Assembly: GCF_003298505.1 (NCBI RefSeq)
Contig: NZ_QNGB01000016.1
Coordinates: 1 to 64,000 of the forward strand
Direction: 5' to 3'
Source of the DNA: Roseovarius sp. TE539
GTDB lineage: Bacteria > Pseudomonadota > Alphaproteobacteria > Rhodobacterales > Rhodobacteraceae
DNA: 64,000 bases
Of this stretch, positions 36,646 through 45,481 are shown piece after piece. Position 1 is the stretch's first letter. Each line of letters starts with the position of its first letter. A program made the position numbers and the translations under genes. Below the pieces are notes generated by a model. That model saw only the letters and a list, made by a program, of their open reading frames with translations, was not told where the DNA came from and searched no databases.

Positions 36646-37632
36646 ATGGGAAGACTGGTCGACGGCGAATGGCATGACGAATGGTACGACACCGCATCCA
36701 CCGGCGGGAAGTTCGTGCGTGACACCTCGAAATTCCGCAATTGGATCACCGCGGACGGCAGAGCCGGACCAAGCGGCGAGGGCGGCTTCCAGGCCGCCAC
36801 GGGGCGTTACCATCTCTACGTTGCCCTGGCGTGCCCGTGGGCGCATCGCACCCTGATCTTCCGGCAACTCAAGGGACTCGTGGATCACATCGGTGTTTCG
36901 GTCGTGCATCCCGACATGATGTCCGATGGCTGGGAGTTCCGCACCGATTACCCGGGGGCGACAGGGGATCTGCTATACGGTGTGCCTTATGCACGGGATA
37001 TCTACCTCAAGGCCGACCCCGGCATTTCCGGCCGGGTAACGGTGCCGATCCTGTGGGATCGGGAGCGCGAAACCATCGTCTCGAACGAATCCGCCGAGAT
37101 CATCCGCATGTTCAACAAGGCTTTCGACGGGATTACCGGCAACGGTGACGATTATTACCCCGCCGCGTATCGCGACGAGATCGAGGCGGTCAACGCACGC
37201 ATCTACGACACCGTCAACAACGGCGTCTACAAGGCCGGTTTCGCCACCTCTCAGGACGCCTACGAAAAGGCGGTATACCCGCTTTTCGAAAGCCTCGACT
37301 GGCTGGAGGCGCGACTTGCGGACCGGCGTTACCTGATCGGCGACACGATCACCGAGGCCGACTGGCGGCTTTTCACCACGCTGGTGCGCTTCGACAAGGT
37401 CTACCACCTCCATTTCAAGTGCAACCGGCGGCGGATCGTCGATTATCCCAACCTGTGGGGGTATCTGCGCGAGCTTTATCAATGGCCGGGCGTGGCCAGG
37501 ACGGTGGATTTCGATCACATCGTGCGTCACTACCATTACAGCCACGATACCGTGAACCCGCACCGCATCATCCCGATCAACCCGGTGCCGGATTTCACGG
37601 CGCCGCACGGGCGCGAAAGCATCGCGGTTTGA
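36646..37632 (+). CDS. Glutathionyl-hydroquinone reductase-like (Xi-class GST)
   Basis: 328 aa. The thioredoxin-like domain has the catalytic Cys63 in ACPWAHR. The substrate-side WDRERETIVSNESAEIIRMFN and the C-terminal helical domain (EADWRLFTTLVRFD) are YqjG/ECM4-like. Known members reduce glutathionyl-hydroquinones. CAAGGAGG is just upstream of the ATG. It is inserted between the two cobalamin transcription units with no obvious functional link. Confidence 0.9.
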   Translation: MGRLVDGEWHDEWYDTASTGGKFVRDTSKFRNWITADGRAGPSGEGGFQAATGRYHLYVALACPWAHRTLIFRQLKGLVDHIGVSVVHPDMMSDGWEFRTDYPGATGDLLYGVPYARDIYLKADPGISGRVTVPILWDRERETIVSNESAEIIRMFNKAFDGITGNGDDYYPAAYRDEIEAVNARIYDTVNNGVYKAGFATSQDAYEKAVYPLFESLDWLEARLADRRYLIGDTITEADWRLFTTLVRFDKVYHLHFKCNRRRIVDYPNLWGYLRELYQWPGVARTVDFDHIVRHYHYSHDTVNPHRIIPINPVPDFTAPHGRESIAV

Positions 37633-37667
37633 GGGCCTGGCGCGGGATGCGTCTGCGACGTGGCGAA

Positions 37668-37720
37668 GCCGCTTGCCCTGCCCTGCAATTTCCGTTTCAT
37701 AGAACCAGACAGCAAGCGGC
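37668..37720 (+). other. Inverted repeat in the leader of the DUF1636-cobC-cobD unit
   Basis: Perfect 9-base arms GCCGCTTGC (37668-37676) and GCAAGCGGC (37712-37720) with a 35-base loop. The second arm ends 8 bases before the ATG of the DUF1636 gene and would fold over its ribosome site. This could be a leader control element or a terminator of the GST gene. Confidence 0.35.
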
Positions 37721-37728
37721 GAGGGCAC

Positions 37729-38109
37729 ATGACAACCTGGATCACCATCTGCGACACATGCAAACGTGACGACTGGGACGAAAACACCCATGAGCGGACG
37801 CATGGCGAAGAGATGGCCGAACTGGTCGAACGGCACGCCGGGGGCCGCAACGTCCGCACGCGGAGGGTGTCTTGCCTGATGGGCTGCAAACATGGCTGCA
37901 ACGTGGCCGTGCAGGCGAATGGCAAGCTGGCCTATACGCTTGGGCGCTTCGCCCCGGCTGAAGAGGCGGCGCGCGCCATAGTCGACTACGCCGAGATGCA
38001 TGCCGCAAGCGAGACAGGCCGCGTTCCGTTCCGCGACTGGCCGCAGGGCGTCAAGGGCCATTTTGTCACCCGCCATCCGCCCCTTCCGTCCGAGGATGAC
38101 AAGGATTGA
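37729..38109 (+). CDS. DUF1636 family metal/Fe-S-binding protein
   Basis: 126 aa. Four conserved cysteines: ICDTCKR near the N-terminus (CxxC) and SCLMGCKHGCNVA in the middle. The spacing recalls thioredoxin-like [2Fe-2S] ferredoxins. The family is commonly found beside cobalamin genes, suggesting an electron-transfer or metal role in corrin synthesis, but this is unproved. It is co-translated with cobC: its TGA overlaps the cobC TTG start. Confidence 0.8.
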   Translation: MTTWITICDTCKRDDWDENTHERTHGEEMAELVERHAGGRNVRTRRVSCLMGCKHGCNVAVQANGKLAYTLGRFAPAEEAARAIVDYAEMHAASETGRVPFRDWPQGVKGHFVTRHPPLPSEDDKD

Positions 38110-39041
38110 CCGGTACGCGCGACCATGGTGGAAACCTTGATGCCGCCATTTCACGCCACGGCGGCAGCCGGGAAGGCTGGATCGACCTTTCCACCGGGAT
38201 AAACCCGGTTCCTTATCCGATTCCGAATCTGCCCGATGGTGTGTGGTCCGCGTTGCCGGATGCAAATGAACAATCGGCGCTGGAGCGTGCTGCGCGCGCA
38301 CACTGGACCATCCCCGAAGACGCCGCGCTCCTGGCCGCTCCGGGGGCCTCGGCGCTGATCGCGAAATTGCCGGGCCTCAGGCCCGCGGGGCGCGTTCACA
38401 TTCCCGCCCCCACCTATAACGAGCACGCCGCCGCGTTTGCCGCTCACGGCTGGGCGAAGTCCGACAAGGCGCCGGATGCGCGGGTCATCGTGCATCCCAA
38501 CAATCCCACGGGGCACTGGTACACGCGCAGTGACCTGACCGCACCCTTCACGGTGATCGACGAAAGTTTCGCCGATGTCGCGCCCGACCGGTCACTGATC
38601 GGCAACGCCGAGCGGCCCGGCATCGTCGTGATCAAGAGCTTTGGCAAGTTCTGGGGTCTGGCTGGTCTCCGGCTGGGCTTCGCCATCGGCCCGCCGGACC
38701 TGATCGGTCCGTTGGCCACGATGCTGGGGCCGTGGCCGGTGTCCGGTCCGGCGCTGAGAATCGGCACCGTGGCCCTTGCCGACGATGAATGGTCAAAATC
38801 CACGCGCACGCGGTTGAACGAGGATGCAGCCCGGCTTGATGCATTGATGGGCCGGGCCGGCGCACGCTGCATGGGGGGCACATCCCTGTTTCGACTCTAT
38901 GATGTGACCGATGCCGGCGCATGGCAGGAACGGCTGGCGCGCCATCATGTTTGGACCCGGATCTTTCCGTGGTCGGACAGCCTGATCCGGCTGGGCCTGC
39001 CGGCCCCGGGTGATTGGGCACGTCTGGAGGCGGCGATATGA
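38106..39041 (+). CDS. cobC: Cobalamin aminotransferase-like enzyme CobC (threonine-phosphate decarboxylase type)
   Basis: 311 aa. PLP-dependent fold-type [36 protein letters not shown], and the PLP Lys in [17 protein letters not shown]. It makes the aminopropanol-phosphate precursor for the lower ligand. The start is TTG at 38106 within TTGA, so it relies on coupling to DUF1636. Its stop overlaps cobD as ATGA. Confidence 0.9.
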   Translation: MTGTRDHGGNLDAAISRHGGSREGWIDLSTGINPVPYPIPNLPDGVWSALPDANEQSALERAARAHWTIPEDAALLAAPGASALIAKLPGLRPAGRVHIPAPTYNEHAAAFAAHGWAKSDKAPDARVIVHPNNPTGHWYTRSDLTAPFTVIDESFADVAPDRSLIGNAERPGIVVIKSFGKFWGLAGLRLGFAIGPPDLIGPLATMLGPWPVSGPALRIGTVALADDEWSKSTRTRLNEDAARLDALMGRAGARCMGGTSLFRLYDVTDAGAWQERLARHHVWTRIFPWSDSLIRLGLPAPGDWARLEAAI

Positions 39042-39952
39042 GCGCCGCCGCAATTCTCGCCGGTGCCCTGCTGCTGGACGCCGCCCTTGGCGAACCTCGT
39101 TGGCTCTGGGACCGGGTGATGCATCCCGCGGTGCTGATGGGCCGGGCGGTGGAGCTTGCGGATTCACGGCTCAACACCGGCGACAACAGGACGCTCAGGG
39201 GGGGCGTCGCGATGGCGGCGCTCGGCGTGGTGGCGGTTTTTCTCGGGGCGGTGCTGAGCGTCGGCGGCTGGCCGGTAGAGATGATCCTGGCGGCGGTGCT
39301 GATCTCTCAGCGTTCACTGGTCGATCATGTGCGCGCCGTGGCACAGGCCCTTCGTATTTCGGTGGGCGACGCGCGGATCGCGGTGTCCCGGATCGTGGGG
39401 CGCGACACTGCGGAAATGGATGCGCCATCCATCGCCCGCGCGGCAATCGAATCGGCAGCGGAAAACCTCAGCGACGGCGTCATCGCCCCGGCGTTCTGGT
39501 TCCTGGTCGGCGGTTTGCCGGGGTTGCTTCTCTACAAGATCACCAACACCGCAGACAGCATGATCGGCTACCGGACCGACCGCCACCGCGATTTCGGCTG
39601 GGCCGCGGCGCGGTTCGACGACCTTCTCAACTTGATCCCGGCACGGCTGACCGCGGTGCTTGTCGCCGCCGTTCACGGAAGATGGCGCGACCTGCCCGCG
39701 ATTGCAGAGGATGCGCGCCTGCACCGGTCCCCGAACGCGGGTTGGCCCGAGGCGGCGATGGCCCGGGCGCTTGGCGTGGCCCTGTCGGGGCCACGTGCCT
39801 ATGACGGCCGTTTGCGGGATTACCCGTTCGTCAATGAAACGGGGGAGAAACGCATTGGCGCAAATTCCGTGGACGCGGCCTGCAAGGCGCTGTGGCGCGG
39901 TTGGGGGGCAGCACTCGGGCTGGTGGTCCTGGGAGGGGTCCTGTTCGCGTAG
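39038..39952 (+). CDS. cobD: Adenosylcobinamide-phosphate synthase
   Basis: 304-aa integral membrane protein (CbiB/CobD) that attaches aminopropanol to adenosylcobyric acid. Motifs: [65 protein letters not shown]. The ATG at 39038 overlaps cobC's TGA. Last gene of the DUF1636-cobC-cobD unit. Confidence 0.92.
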   Translation: MSAAAILAGALLLDAALGEPRWLWDRVMHPAVLMGRAVELADSRLNTGDNRTLRGGVAMAALGVVAVFLGAVLSVGGWPVEMILAAVLISQRSLVDHVRAVAQALRISVGDARIAVSRIVGRDTAEMDAPSIARAAIESAAENLSDGVIAPAFWFLVGGLPGLLLYKITNTADSMIGYRTDRHRDFGWAAARFDDLLNLIPARLTAVLVAAVHGRWRDLPAIAEDARLHRSPNAGWPEAAMARALGVALSGPRAYDGRLRDYPFVNETGEKRIGANSVDAACKALWRGWGAALGLVVLGGVLFA

Positions 39953-40042
39953 CCGACTGGTCCGGCGCAGCCCGAAAACCCTTTCCAAGCCATGCTCTGC
40001 CGAATTAATGTCGTGCCGAAGACTTTTCGAAATGAGGGTTTC

Positions 40043-41224
40043 ATGCGTTTGATCAGTTTCGCTGCCGCGCTCGCATGCGCTATGCAGACCGCCACGCCCG
40101 CACAGGCACAACCCGCCTGCGGTGGCAATTTCCGGAGTTTTGTAGAGGACTTGAAACAGGAGGCCATTTCACGCGGCCATGCCAGCAGCACCGTCAACAG
40201 GTTCTTCGCCCCGGTGCAGCGTGATCCGGCGGTGATCCAGGCTGATCGCCGGCAAGGTGTGTTCCGGAAGTCATTCACGGAATTCGCCCGCCACCTGATA
40301 AGCCCCAACCGCCTCAATACCGGGCGCGCGAAGGCCGATCAGTACGCGCCGGTGTTTGACCGGATCGAGCGCGAATATGGCGTCAGCCGTGGTGTTCTTC
40401 TGGCATTCTGGGCGTTCGAAACGGATTTCGGCGGTTTTCAGGGCAATTTCAACACTCTGAATGCGCTGGTGACACTCTCGCATGACTGCCGGCGGCCACA
40501 GCTTTTCCGGCCGCAGGTCTTCGCCGCGCTGGAACTTTACGAACGGGGCAATTTCAGCCCTGCCAACACGACCGGAGCCTGGGCGGGCGAGATCGGCATG
40601 GTGCAGATGCTGCCCGAGGATATCCTGACCAACGGCATCGACGGGGACGGAGATGGAAAGGTTTCGCTGAAGACCTCGGCAGTGGATGCGCTGATGTCGG
40701 GCGCAAACATGCTGCGCGATCTGGGCTGGCGCGCGGGCGAACCCTGGCTACAGGAGGTTATCGTGCCCGCCGATCTGGACTGGTCGAGGACGGGACTGCG
40801 AACAACGATGACCGCATCTGACTGGGAACGGCGAGGAGTGCGCCCGCGGCACGGATCGATAACCGGACACCTGCCCGCCAACATCATCCTGCCCGAGGGG
40901 CATCGCGGGCCGGCCTTCATCGCCTATCCCAATTTCCGTGTATTCTTCGAATGGAACCAGAGCTTCACATATGTCCTGACCGCTGCCTATTTCGCCAACA
41001 GGCTGGAAGGGGCGCCGGTTTTCGACGCGGGCAATCCCGCGCCGGGCCTGAGCGGGCCACAGATGAAACAGCTTCAGCGCAAGTTGCAGGCGCGCGGTTA
41101 TGACGTCGGAAAGATCGACGGTATCCTCGGCGCCGGAACCCGCGCGGCGGTTCAGGACATGCAGCAAAGATTGGGACTACCCGCCGATGCCTGGCCGACA
41201 CAGGGCCTTCTCGGGCGGTTGTGA
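40043..41224 (+). CDS. Lytic murein transglycosylase (MltB-like) with peptidoglycan-binding domain
   Basis: 393 aa. Signal peptide (FAAALACAMQTATPAQAQ). The SLT-type catalytic domain has the probable catalytic Glu in FWAFETDFGGFQG and GEIGMVQMLPEDIL. A C-terminal peptidoglycan-binding domain (about residue 335 on: MKQLQRKLQARGYDVGKIDGIL, GAGTRAAV) follows. It should act in the periplasm on the cell wall. ATG at 40043; an open frame extends upstream to 39992. Confidence 0.9.
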   Translation: MRLISFAAALACAMQTATPAQAQPACGGNFRSFVEDLKQEAISRGHASSTVNRFFAPVQRDPAVIQADRRQGVFRKSFTEFARHLISPNRLNTGRAKADQYAPVFDRIEREYGVSRGVLLAFWAFETDFGGFQGNFNTLNALVTLSHDCRRPQLFRPQVFAALELYERGNFSPANTTGAWAGEIGMVQMLPEDILTNGIDGDGDGKVSLKTSAVDALMSGANMLRDLGWRAGEPWLQEVIVPADLDWSRTGLRTTMTASDWERRGVRPRHGSITGHLPANIILPEGHRGPAFIAYPNFRVFFEWNQSFTYVLTAAYFANRLEGAPVFDAGNPAPGLSGPQMKQLQRKLQARGYDVGKIDGILGAGTRAAVQDMQQRLGLPADAWPTQGLLGRL

Positions 41225-41447
41225 TCCCCGGCCAACGCGAAACATGATCCGGCCGCGCATGGCGACGTCAGGTCCGACAACGGCAAACACCCCGAAACGC
41301 TCTCGAAGCCTGAGGGGGATGCAGACCTGCCGGAGCCGGCAAACCCTTCATGTCCTCGTCTGGAATGCACATCTTACAAAAGCGACTCCGCGGCCCCATA
41401 TCATTACCAGTGGCGGGACATTCTTCGCCAGAGAAAGGCACCATTCA

Positions 41448-41639
41448 ATGACCATGTTTTCCATGAAGCCACAATTCGACCTTGCCGAATTCCTATCGGT
41501 GCCGGCACCCGTCGGTGCCGCAAGATCGCGCGGGGCAAGGCGCCGCGGAATGCGGTTCCAATCCGCCACGCCATCGGGCGCTGCCACCGCCCCCGAGCCA
41601 TCCACGGATGAGCATTCGCCGGATGAGCAGCAAAAGTGA
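41448..41639 (+). CDS. Possible small hypothetical protein
   Basis: 63 aa from the ATG at 41448, with AAAGG about 8 bases upstream. The product is basic in the middle and rich in Pro/Glu/Asp at the end (PEPSTDEHSPDEQQK). No recognised domain. It may be real but could be chance; the gap from 41225 to 41872 has no other gene. Confidence 0.35.
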   Translation: MTMFSMKPQFDLAEFLSVPAPVGAARSRGARRRGMRFQSATPSGAATAPEPSTDEHSPDEQQK

Positions 41640-41769
41640 GCGCATGATCCTGTAACGTGTCACGGCTGCATCCGGGCCCGAGTGTTCTGGCGCGGCTTTC
41701 ATTCCGGCACACGGGGTTCTCTCAGAAAACTGGCTGATTGCACCAAACGTTACGCTGGTTTCGGGTGTC

Positions 41770-41801
41770 GGCCGGCTTCGGCAATCAATCCGAAGCCGGC
41801 C
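41770..41801. terminator. Strong hairpin at the end of the CoA operon
   Basis: Perfect 12-base arms GGCCGGCTTCGG / CCGAAGCCGGCC with an 8-base loop, 71 bases beyond the acyl-CoA dehydrogenase stop at 41873 on the minus strand. Only the stem is strong; no T-run follows, so termination may need Rho. It is well placed to end a transcript of more than 15 kb. Confidence 0.6.
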
Positions 41802-41872
41802 AAGCCCGTCTGGCGAGCTCTCCCTCGGGGTTTGACGTTGCGTTGCCGGCTTTGGCGGTCTCGCCGGTCCGC

Positions 41873-43066
41873 TCAAGTCCCCTCCTGCGCCTTGGTCCAG
41901 CCGCGCTTGATCCGCTTGGCCAGGCTCCACTTGTGCACCTCGGTGGGACCGTCGTAGATCCGGAAAGCACGAATTTCGCGGAAGACCTGCTCCACGATGC
42001 TGTCTCTTGTCACACCGCGTCCGCCCATCACCTGCACGCAACGGTCGGCAATGCGCATCAGCGCCTCGGAAACGGCGACCTTGGTCATCGAACTTTCCGC
42101 GGTGCCCTGCGCCCCTGTATCCAGAACCTCGGCGCACCAATAGATCATCTGCTCCGCCTGCCGCAGGTCGATCTGGTTCTCTGCCAACATGAAGCCGACA
42201 CCCTCGTGATCGATAAGCGGCTTGCCGAAGGCCATGCGCCGGTTGGCATAGTCTGTCGCGATCTCGTGGGCGCGCAGGCAAGCCCCGAGCCAGCGCATGC
42301 AATGGGTCAGGCGGGCCGGCGCCAGCCGCACCTGGGCATAACGAAATCCCTCACCGCTTTCGCCAAGCATGCGATCGGCGGGCACGCGCAGGTTGTCGAT
42401 GGTGATCTCGGCATGGCCGCCGGGCATCGAACTGTCAATTGTGTCCATGACCCTTTCCGTCCGAATGGCGGGGTCCGGCAGATCGACGAGAAACATGCAG
42501 GCGCCGTCCTCGGATTTGGCCATCACGATGCCAAGCCCTGCACCCTCGGCCCCCGTGATGTAGGTCTTGCGTCCATCTATCACCCAATGGTTGCCATCGG
42601 GCCGGCAGGTCGTCCGCATCATCATCGGGTCCGAGCCGGCCCCGTTCTCCTCGGCGGGTTCGGTCATGAAGAAGGCCGACCGCATCTCGCCGCGCACCAG
42701 CGGCTTGAGGAAACGATCCTTCATCTCCGGTGAAGCCACCTGCCCCAGCAGGAACATATTGCCCTCATCCGGCGCGTTCGTGTTGACCGCGACAGGGCCC
42801 AACGGTGACAGGCCCGAGCGGATCAGTACCGCCGCCGTTTCAAGGTGTGTCAGGTGATCCCCATCGGAGGGAATATGCGGCGTCATCACGCCCGAATCGC
42901 GCGCCAGGCCGCGCAATTCCTTCACCAGCTCCTCGGACGGCCCGTGCTCGCCGCAGCGCGGATCCTTCTCATGGGGCGCGACGGTCTCTCGAACGAAGGT
43001 TTCGACCCGCGCGGCAATCTCGAGGGCGCGGTCGGAGATTCGGGTATTGTCGAGGGCATGGGTCAT
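41873..43066 (-). CDS. Acyl-CoA dehydrogenase (ACAD10/11-like)
   Basis: 397 aa, flavin-dependent alpha,beta-dehydrogenation of an acyl-CoA. Motifs: FFMTEPAEENGAGSDP (FAD loop), WVIDGRKTYITGAEGA, VMGGRGVTRDS and the C-terminal IYDGPTEVHKWSLAKRI. The IYDGP-EVHKW ending resembles the ACAD10/11 and LvaC group linked to 4-hydroxyacyl-CoA breakdown. It is the last gene of the operon; its ATG overlaps the preceding SDR stop by 4 bases. Confidence 0.88.
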   Translation of the reverse strand: MTHALDNTRISDRALEIAARVETFVRETVAPHEKDPRCGEHGPSEELVKELRGLARDSGVMTPHIPSDGDHLTHLETAAVLIRSGLSPLGPVAVNTNAPDEGNMFLLGQVASPEMKDRFLKPLVRGEMRSAFFMTEPAEENGAGSDPMMMRTTCRPDGNHWVIDGRKTYITGAEGAGLGIVMAKSEDGACMFLVDLPDPAIRTERVMDTIDSSMPGGHAEITIDNLRVPADRMLGESGEGFRYAQVRLAPARLTHCMRWLGACLRAHEIATDYANRRMAFGKPLIDHEGVGFMLAENQIDLRQAEQMIYWCAEVLDTGAQGTAESSMTKVAVSEALMRIADRCVQVMGGRGVTRDSIVEQVFREIRAFRIYDGPTEVHKWSLAKRIKRGWTKAQEGT

Positions 43067-43824
43067 TTTGGTGCCATCCTGATTGCGCCGTCCAGGCGGA
43101 TCGTCTCGCCATTCAGCATTGGGTTGTCGATTATCGACGCCACCAGCGCCGCGAATTCGGCCGGGGCACCCAGCCGGTTGGGAAAGGGAACCTGCGCACC
43201 GAGGCTGTCCTGCGCCTCCTGTGGCAATCCCTCGAGCATCGGCGTCAGGAAAAGGCCGGGCGCGATGGTCATCACACGAATGCCGTGGCGTGCGAGTTCA
43301 CGTGCCACCGGCAGCGTCAGCCCGGCCACGCCGCCTTTCGAAGCCGAGTAGGCGGCCTGTCCGATCTGGCCTTCGAAGGCCGCGACCGAGGCGGTGTTGA
43401 TGATTACACCCCCCTCCTCGCCGAGCCGGTCCGCGCCATGCAGGGCAGCGGCAAATTTCGACAGCACGTTGAATGTGCCAATCAGGTTGATTTGCACGAC
43501 CTTTGAAAATTCCGCCAGCGGCATTGCCGCGCCATCGCGCGAGACGACCTTCCCCGGCGGGCCGATTCCGGCGCAATTGACAAGGATCCGCGCCTTGCCA
43601 TGCATTCCTTCGGCCTTGGCGATGGCGGCCTCGACAGCCGCCTCGTCGGTCACGTCCAATTTGATGAATGCCGCGCCCGTCTGCCGCGCTTTTGCCTCAC
43701 CGGCTTCTTCGTTCATGTCGAAGATCGTTATTCTCGCGCCCGCCTGCGCAAGCATGTCCACGGCCGCGCCGCCGAGGCCGGAAGCCCCGCCGGTCACGAT
43801 CGCCGCCAATCCGTCAATCTGCAT
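43063..43824 (-). CDS. SDR-family 3-hydroxyacyl-CoA dehydrogenase-like
   Basis: 253 aa. NAD-binding AIVTGGASGLGGAAV, LVNCAGIG, and catalytic YSASKGGVAGL. The sequence layout (MQIDGLAAIVTGGASGLG, ending in GAIRMAPK) is that of type-2 3-hydroxyacyl-CoA dehydrogenases (HSD10-like), which oxidise 2-methyl-3-hydroxyacyl-CoA and related compounds. Fourteen bases downstream of a crotonase and overlapping the last acyl-CoA dehydrogenase. Confidence 0.87.
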   Translation of the reverse strand: MQIDGLAAIVTGGASGLGGAAVDMLAQAGARITIFDMNEEAGEAKARQTGAAFIKLDVTDEAAVEAAIAKAEGMHGKARILVNCAGIGPPGKVVSRDGAAMPLAEFSKVVQINLIGTFNVLSKFAAALHGADRLGEEGGVIINTASVAAFEGQIGQAAYSASKGGVAGLTLPVARELARHGIRVMTIAPGLFLTPMLEGLPQEAQDSLGAQVPFPNRLGAPAEFAALVASIIDNPMLNGETIRLDGAIRMAPK

Positions 43825-43838
43825 TTGATTCTCCCAGT

Positions 43839-44609
43839 TCAGTCGCGGTGAAACCGCGGTTTGCGTTTTTCAAGGAAGGCGGCCATGCCCTCCTCGCGAT
43901 CAGGACGTGCGAAGAGCGCCTGGAATGCCCGGCGTTCGAACAACAGCCCCTCGGAAAGCGGGCTTTCCTCGGCTCGTGCGACAGCCTCGCGCGCGATACG
44001 TGCGGCCTGCCGGGACTGCCCGGCGATGGTGTGTGCCGCCTCCATAGCGGTTTCCAATACCTTTTCATCCGGGACGACGCGCGCCACCAGCCCAGAGGCA
44101 AGCGCCTCGTCGGCATCCATCAGCCGACCTGTCAGGTGCAGATCGGCAGAACGCGCCCGGCCGATCATTCTGGTCATCCTCTGAGTGCCGCCCATCCCCG
44201 CGATGATGCCCAGCTTGATTTCCGGCTGGCCGAACCGGGCTCCCTGCCCCGCGATGGCGAAATCGCACATCATCATGATTTCGCAGCCACCGCCAAGCGC
44301 GTAACCGTTGACGGCCGCCACTTTCGGGGTGCGGACCTGCGCGAAACGTTCCCAGATCGAGAAGAAATCGCGCTCCACAACGTCATCGGCGCTCATCGCC
44401 GACATTTCCGCAATGTCGGCCCCTGCGGCGAAGACCTTCTCGCTGCCAGACAGGAGGATGCAGCCCACGGCTTCATCCCGGGCCGCCGCTTCCGCCGCCG
44501 CGACCACTTCCTGCGCGAGCTTCGCGTTGAGCGCGTTCAGTTGATCGGGACGGTTCAGCCGGATCACCGTCACGCGCCCCTCTTTCGTCACTTCGATCGT
44601 TTCGTTCAT
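43839..44609 (-). CDS. Enoyl-CoA hydratase/isomerase (crotonase)
   Basis: 256 aa. Oxyanion-hole regions SGSEKVFAAGADI and GYALGGGCEIMM. The first catalytic Glu lies in GQPEIKLGIIAGMGGTQRM; the position of the second reads SADLHLTG, so Glu is replaced by Asp. It ends EGMAAFLEKRKPRF. The ATG at 44609 shares bases with the TGA of the preceding MaoC gene; a GTG at 44612 is an alternative. Confidence 0.88.
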   Translation of the reverse strand: MNETIEVTKEGRVTVIRLNRPDQLNALNAKLAQEVVAAAEAAARDEAVGCILLSGSEKVFAAGADIAEMSAMSADDVVERDFFSIWERFAQVRTPKVAAVNGYALGGGCEIMMMCDFAIAGQGARFGQPEIKLGIIAGMGGTQRMTRMIGRARSADLHLTGRLMDADEALASGLVARVVPDEKVLETAMEAAHTIAGQSRQAARIAREAVARAEESPLSEGLLFERRAFQALFARPDREEGMAAFLEKRKPRFHRD

Positions 44610-45481
44610 CACATGCCCCTTTCCAGTTTCGTGCTCTCCAAGGCCGCCGCGATGTCGTTCCCGGGCCCGGGAGCGAGCCGTATCCGCCCCGCATCAAGGG
44701 CGCGCCGGCCCTCGACGGTCGCGCTAAAACGATAGCCCTCCGGCGTATCCCAGCGGTCCACTCGAAGCCTCTCTCCGGGGCGGACGAAACCGGTGAAGCG
44801 GCACTCCATCTCAACGATCCGGTCCATTTCATCCGGGCATAGCAGGCGGCAGACATGTCCCATGCTGGCCAGACCATGAAGCACCGGCCCGTCAAACCCG
44901 GCGCGGCGAGCAGCCGCCGGATCGTAATGCAGCGGATTCGGATCTCCCGACAAACGATAAATCAGAGCCGCGCGCGGATCGGTCGGCACCTGCACCCGCA
45001 TGTCGGGCGCCCGGTCCGGCATCGGTTCGGGGGCCGGTGGCGGCACCTGCGGCCCACCCAGCCCACCATCGGCCAGACAGAAAGCCGTCTGCACGACCGT
45101 CGCGACATCTCGCCCCTGCACGTCCGTGATCGTCCGCGTGCTTTCGATCAACGCGCCCCGCCCTGCGCCCTTGTCATGAATCGCGGTGATGCGCGGCCGG
45201 GCGCACAACTCTCCTTCCACCGGCAGGGGCCGATGAAGCGTGAATCGTTCCGCAGCATGTACGACACGGGCATGATCCAGCCCGGTCCGCAGGTCGCGGT
45301 ACCAAAAGCCCGGATAAGCAAGCGTAACCGCCATCGACGGAATCGGCCTCAGTCGATCTTCGATCACAAGATCAAGTTCCTCCGCACCCACACCGAGGGC
45401 ATACAGGATCGTGTCCCGGCGTGTAAGGTGCTGCACGGTTTCGGGGAACTCCAGTGCCATCAGATCGTCGTAACGGCTCAT
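44609..45481 (-). CDS. MaoC-like (double hot-dog) acyl-CoA hydratase
   Basis: 290 aa. Two hot-dog halves: an N-terminal half with YALGVG and a C-terminal half with YRLSGDPNPLHYDPAAARRAGFDGPVLHGLASMGH, the hydratase-2 motif with catalytic Asp and His. It should hydrate 2-enoyl-CoA to 3R-hydroxyacyl-CoA. The start overlaps the quinone-reductase-like gene by 4 bases. Confidence 0.87.
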   Translation of the reverse strand: MSRYDDLMALEFPETVQHLTRRDTILYALGVGAEELDLVIEDRLRPIPSMAVTLAYPGFWYRDLRTGLDHARVVHAAERFTLHRPLPVEGELCARPRITAIHDKGAGRGALIESTRTITDVQGRDVATVVQTAFCLADGGLGGPQVPPPAPEPMPDRAPDMRVQVPTDPRAALIYRLSGDPNPLHYDPAAARRAGFDGPVLHGLASMGHVCRLLCPDEMDRIVEMECRFTGFVRPGERLRVDRWDTPEGYRFSATVEGRRALDAGRIRLAPGPGNDIAAALESTKLERGM

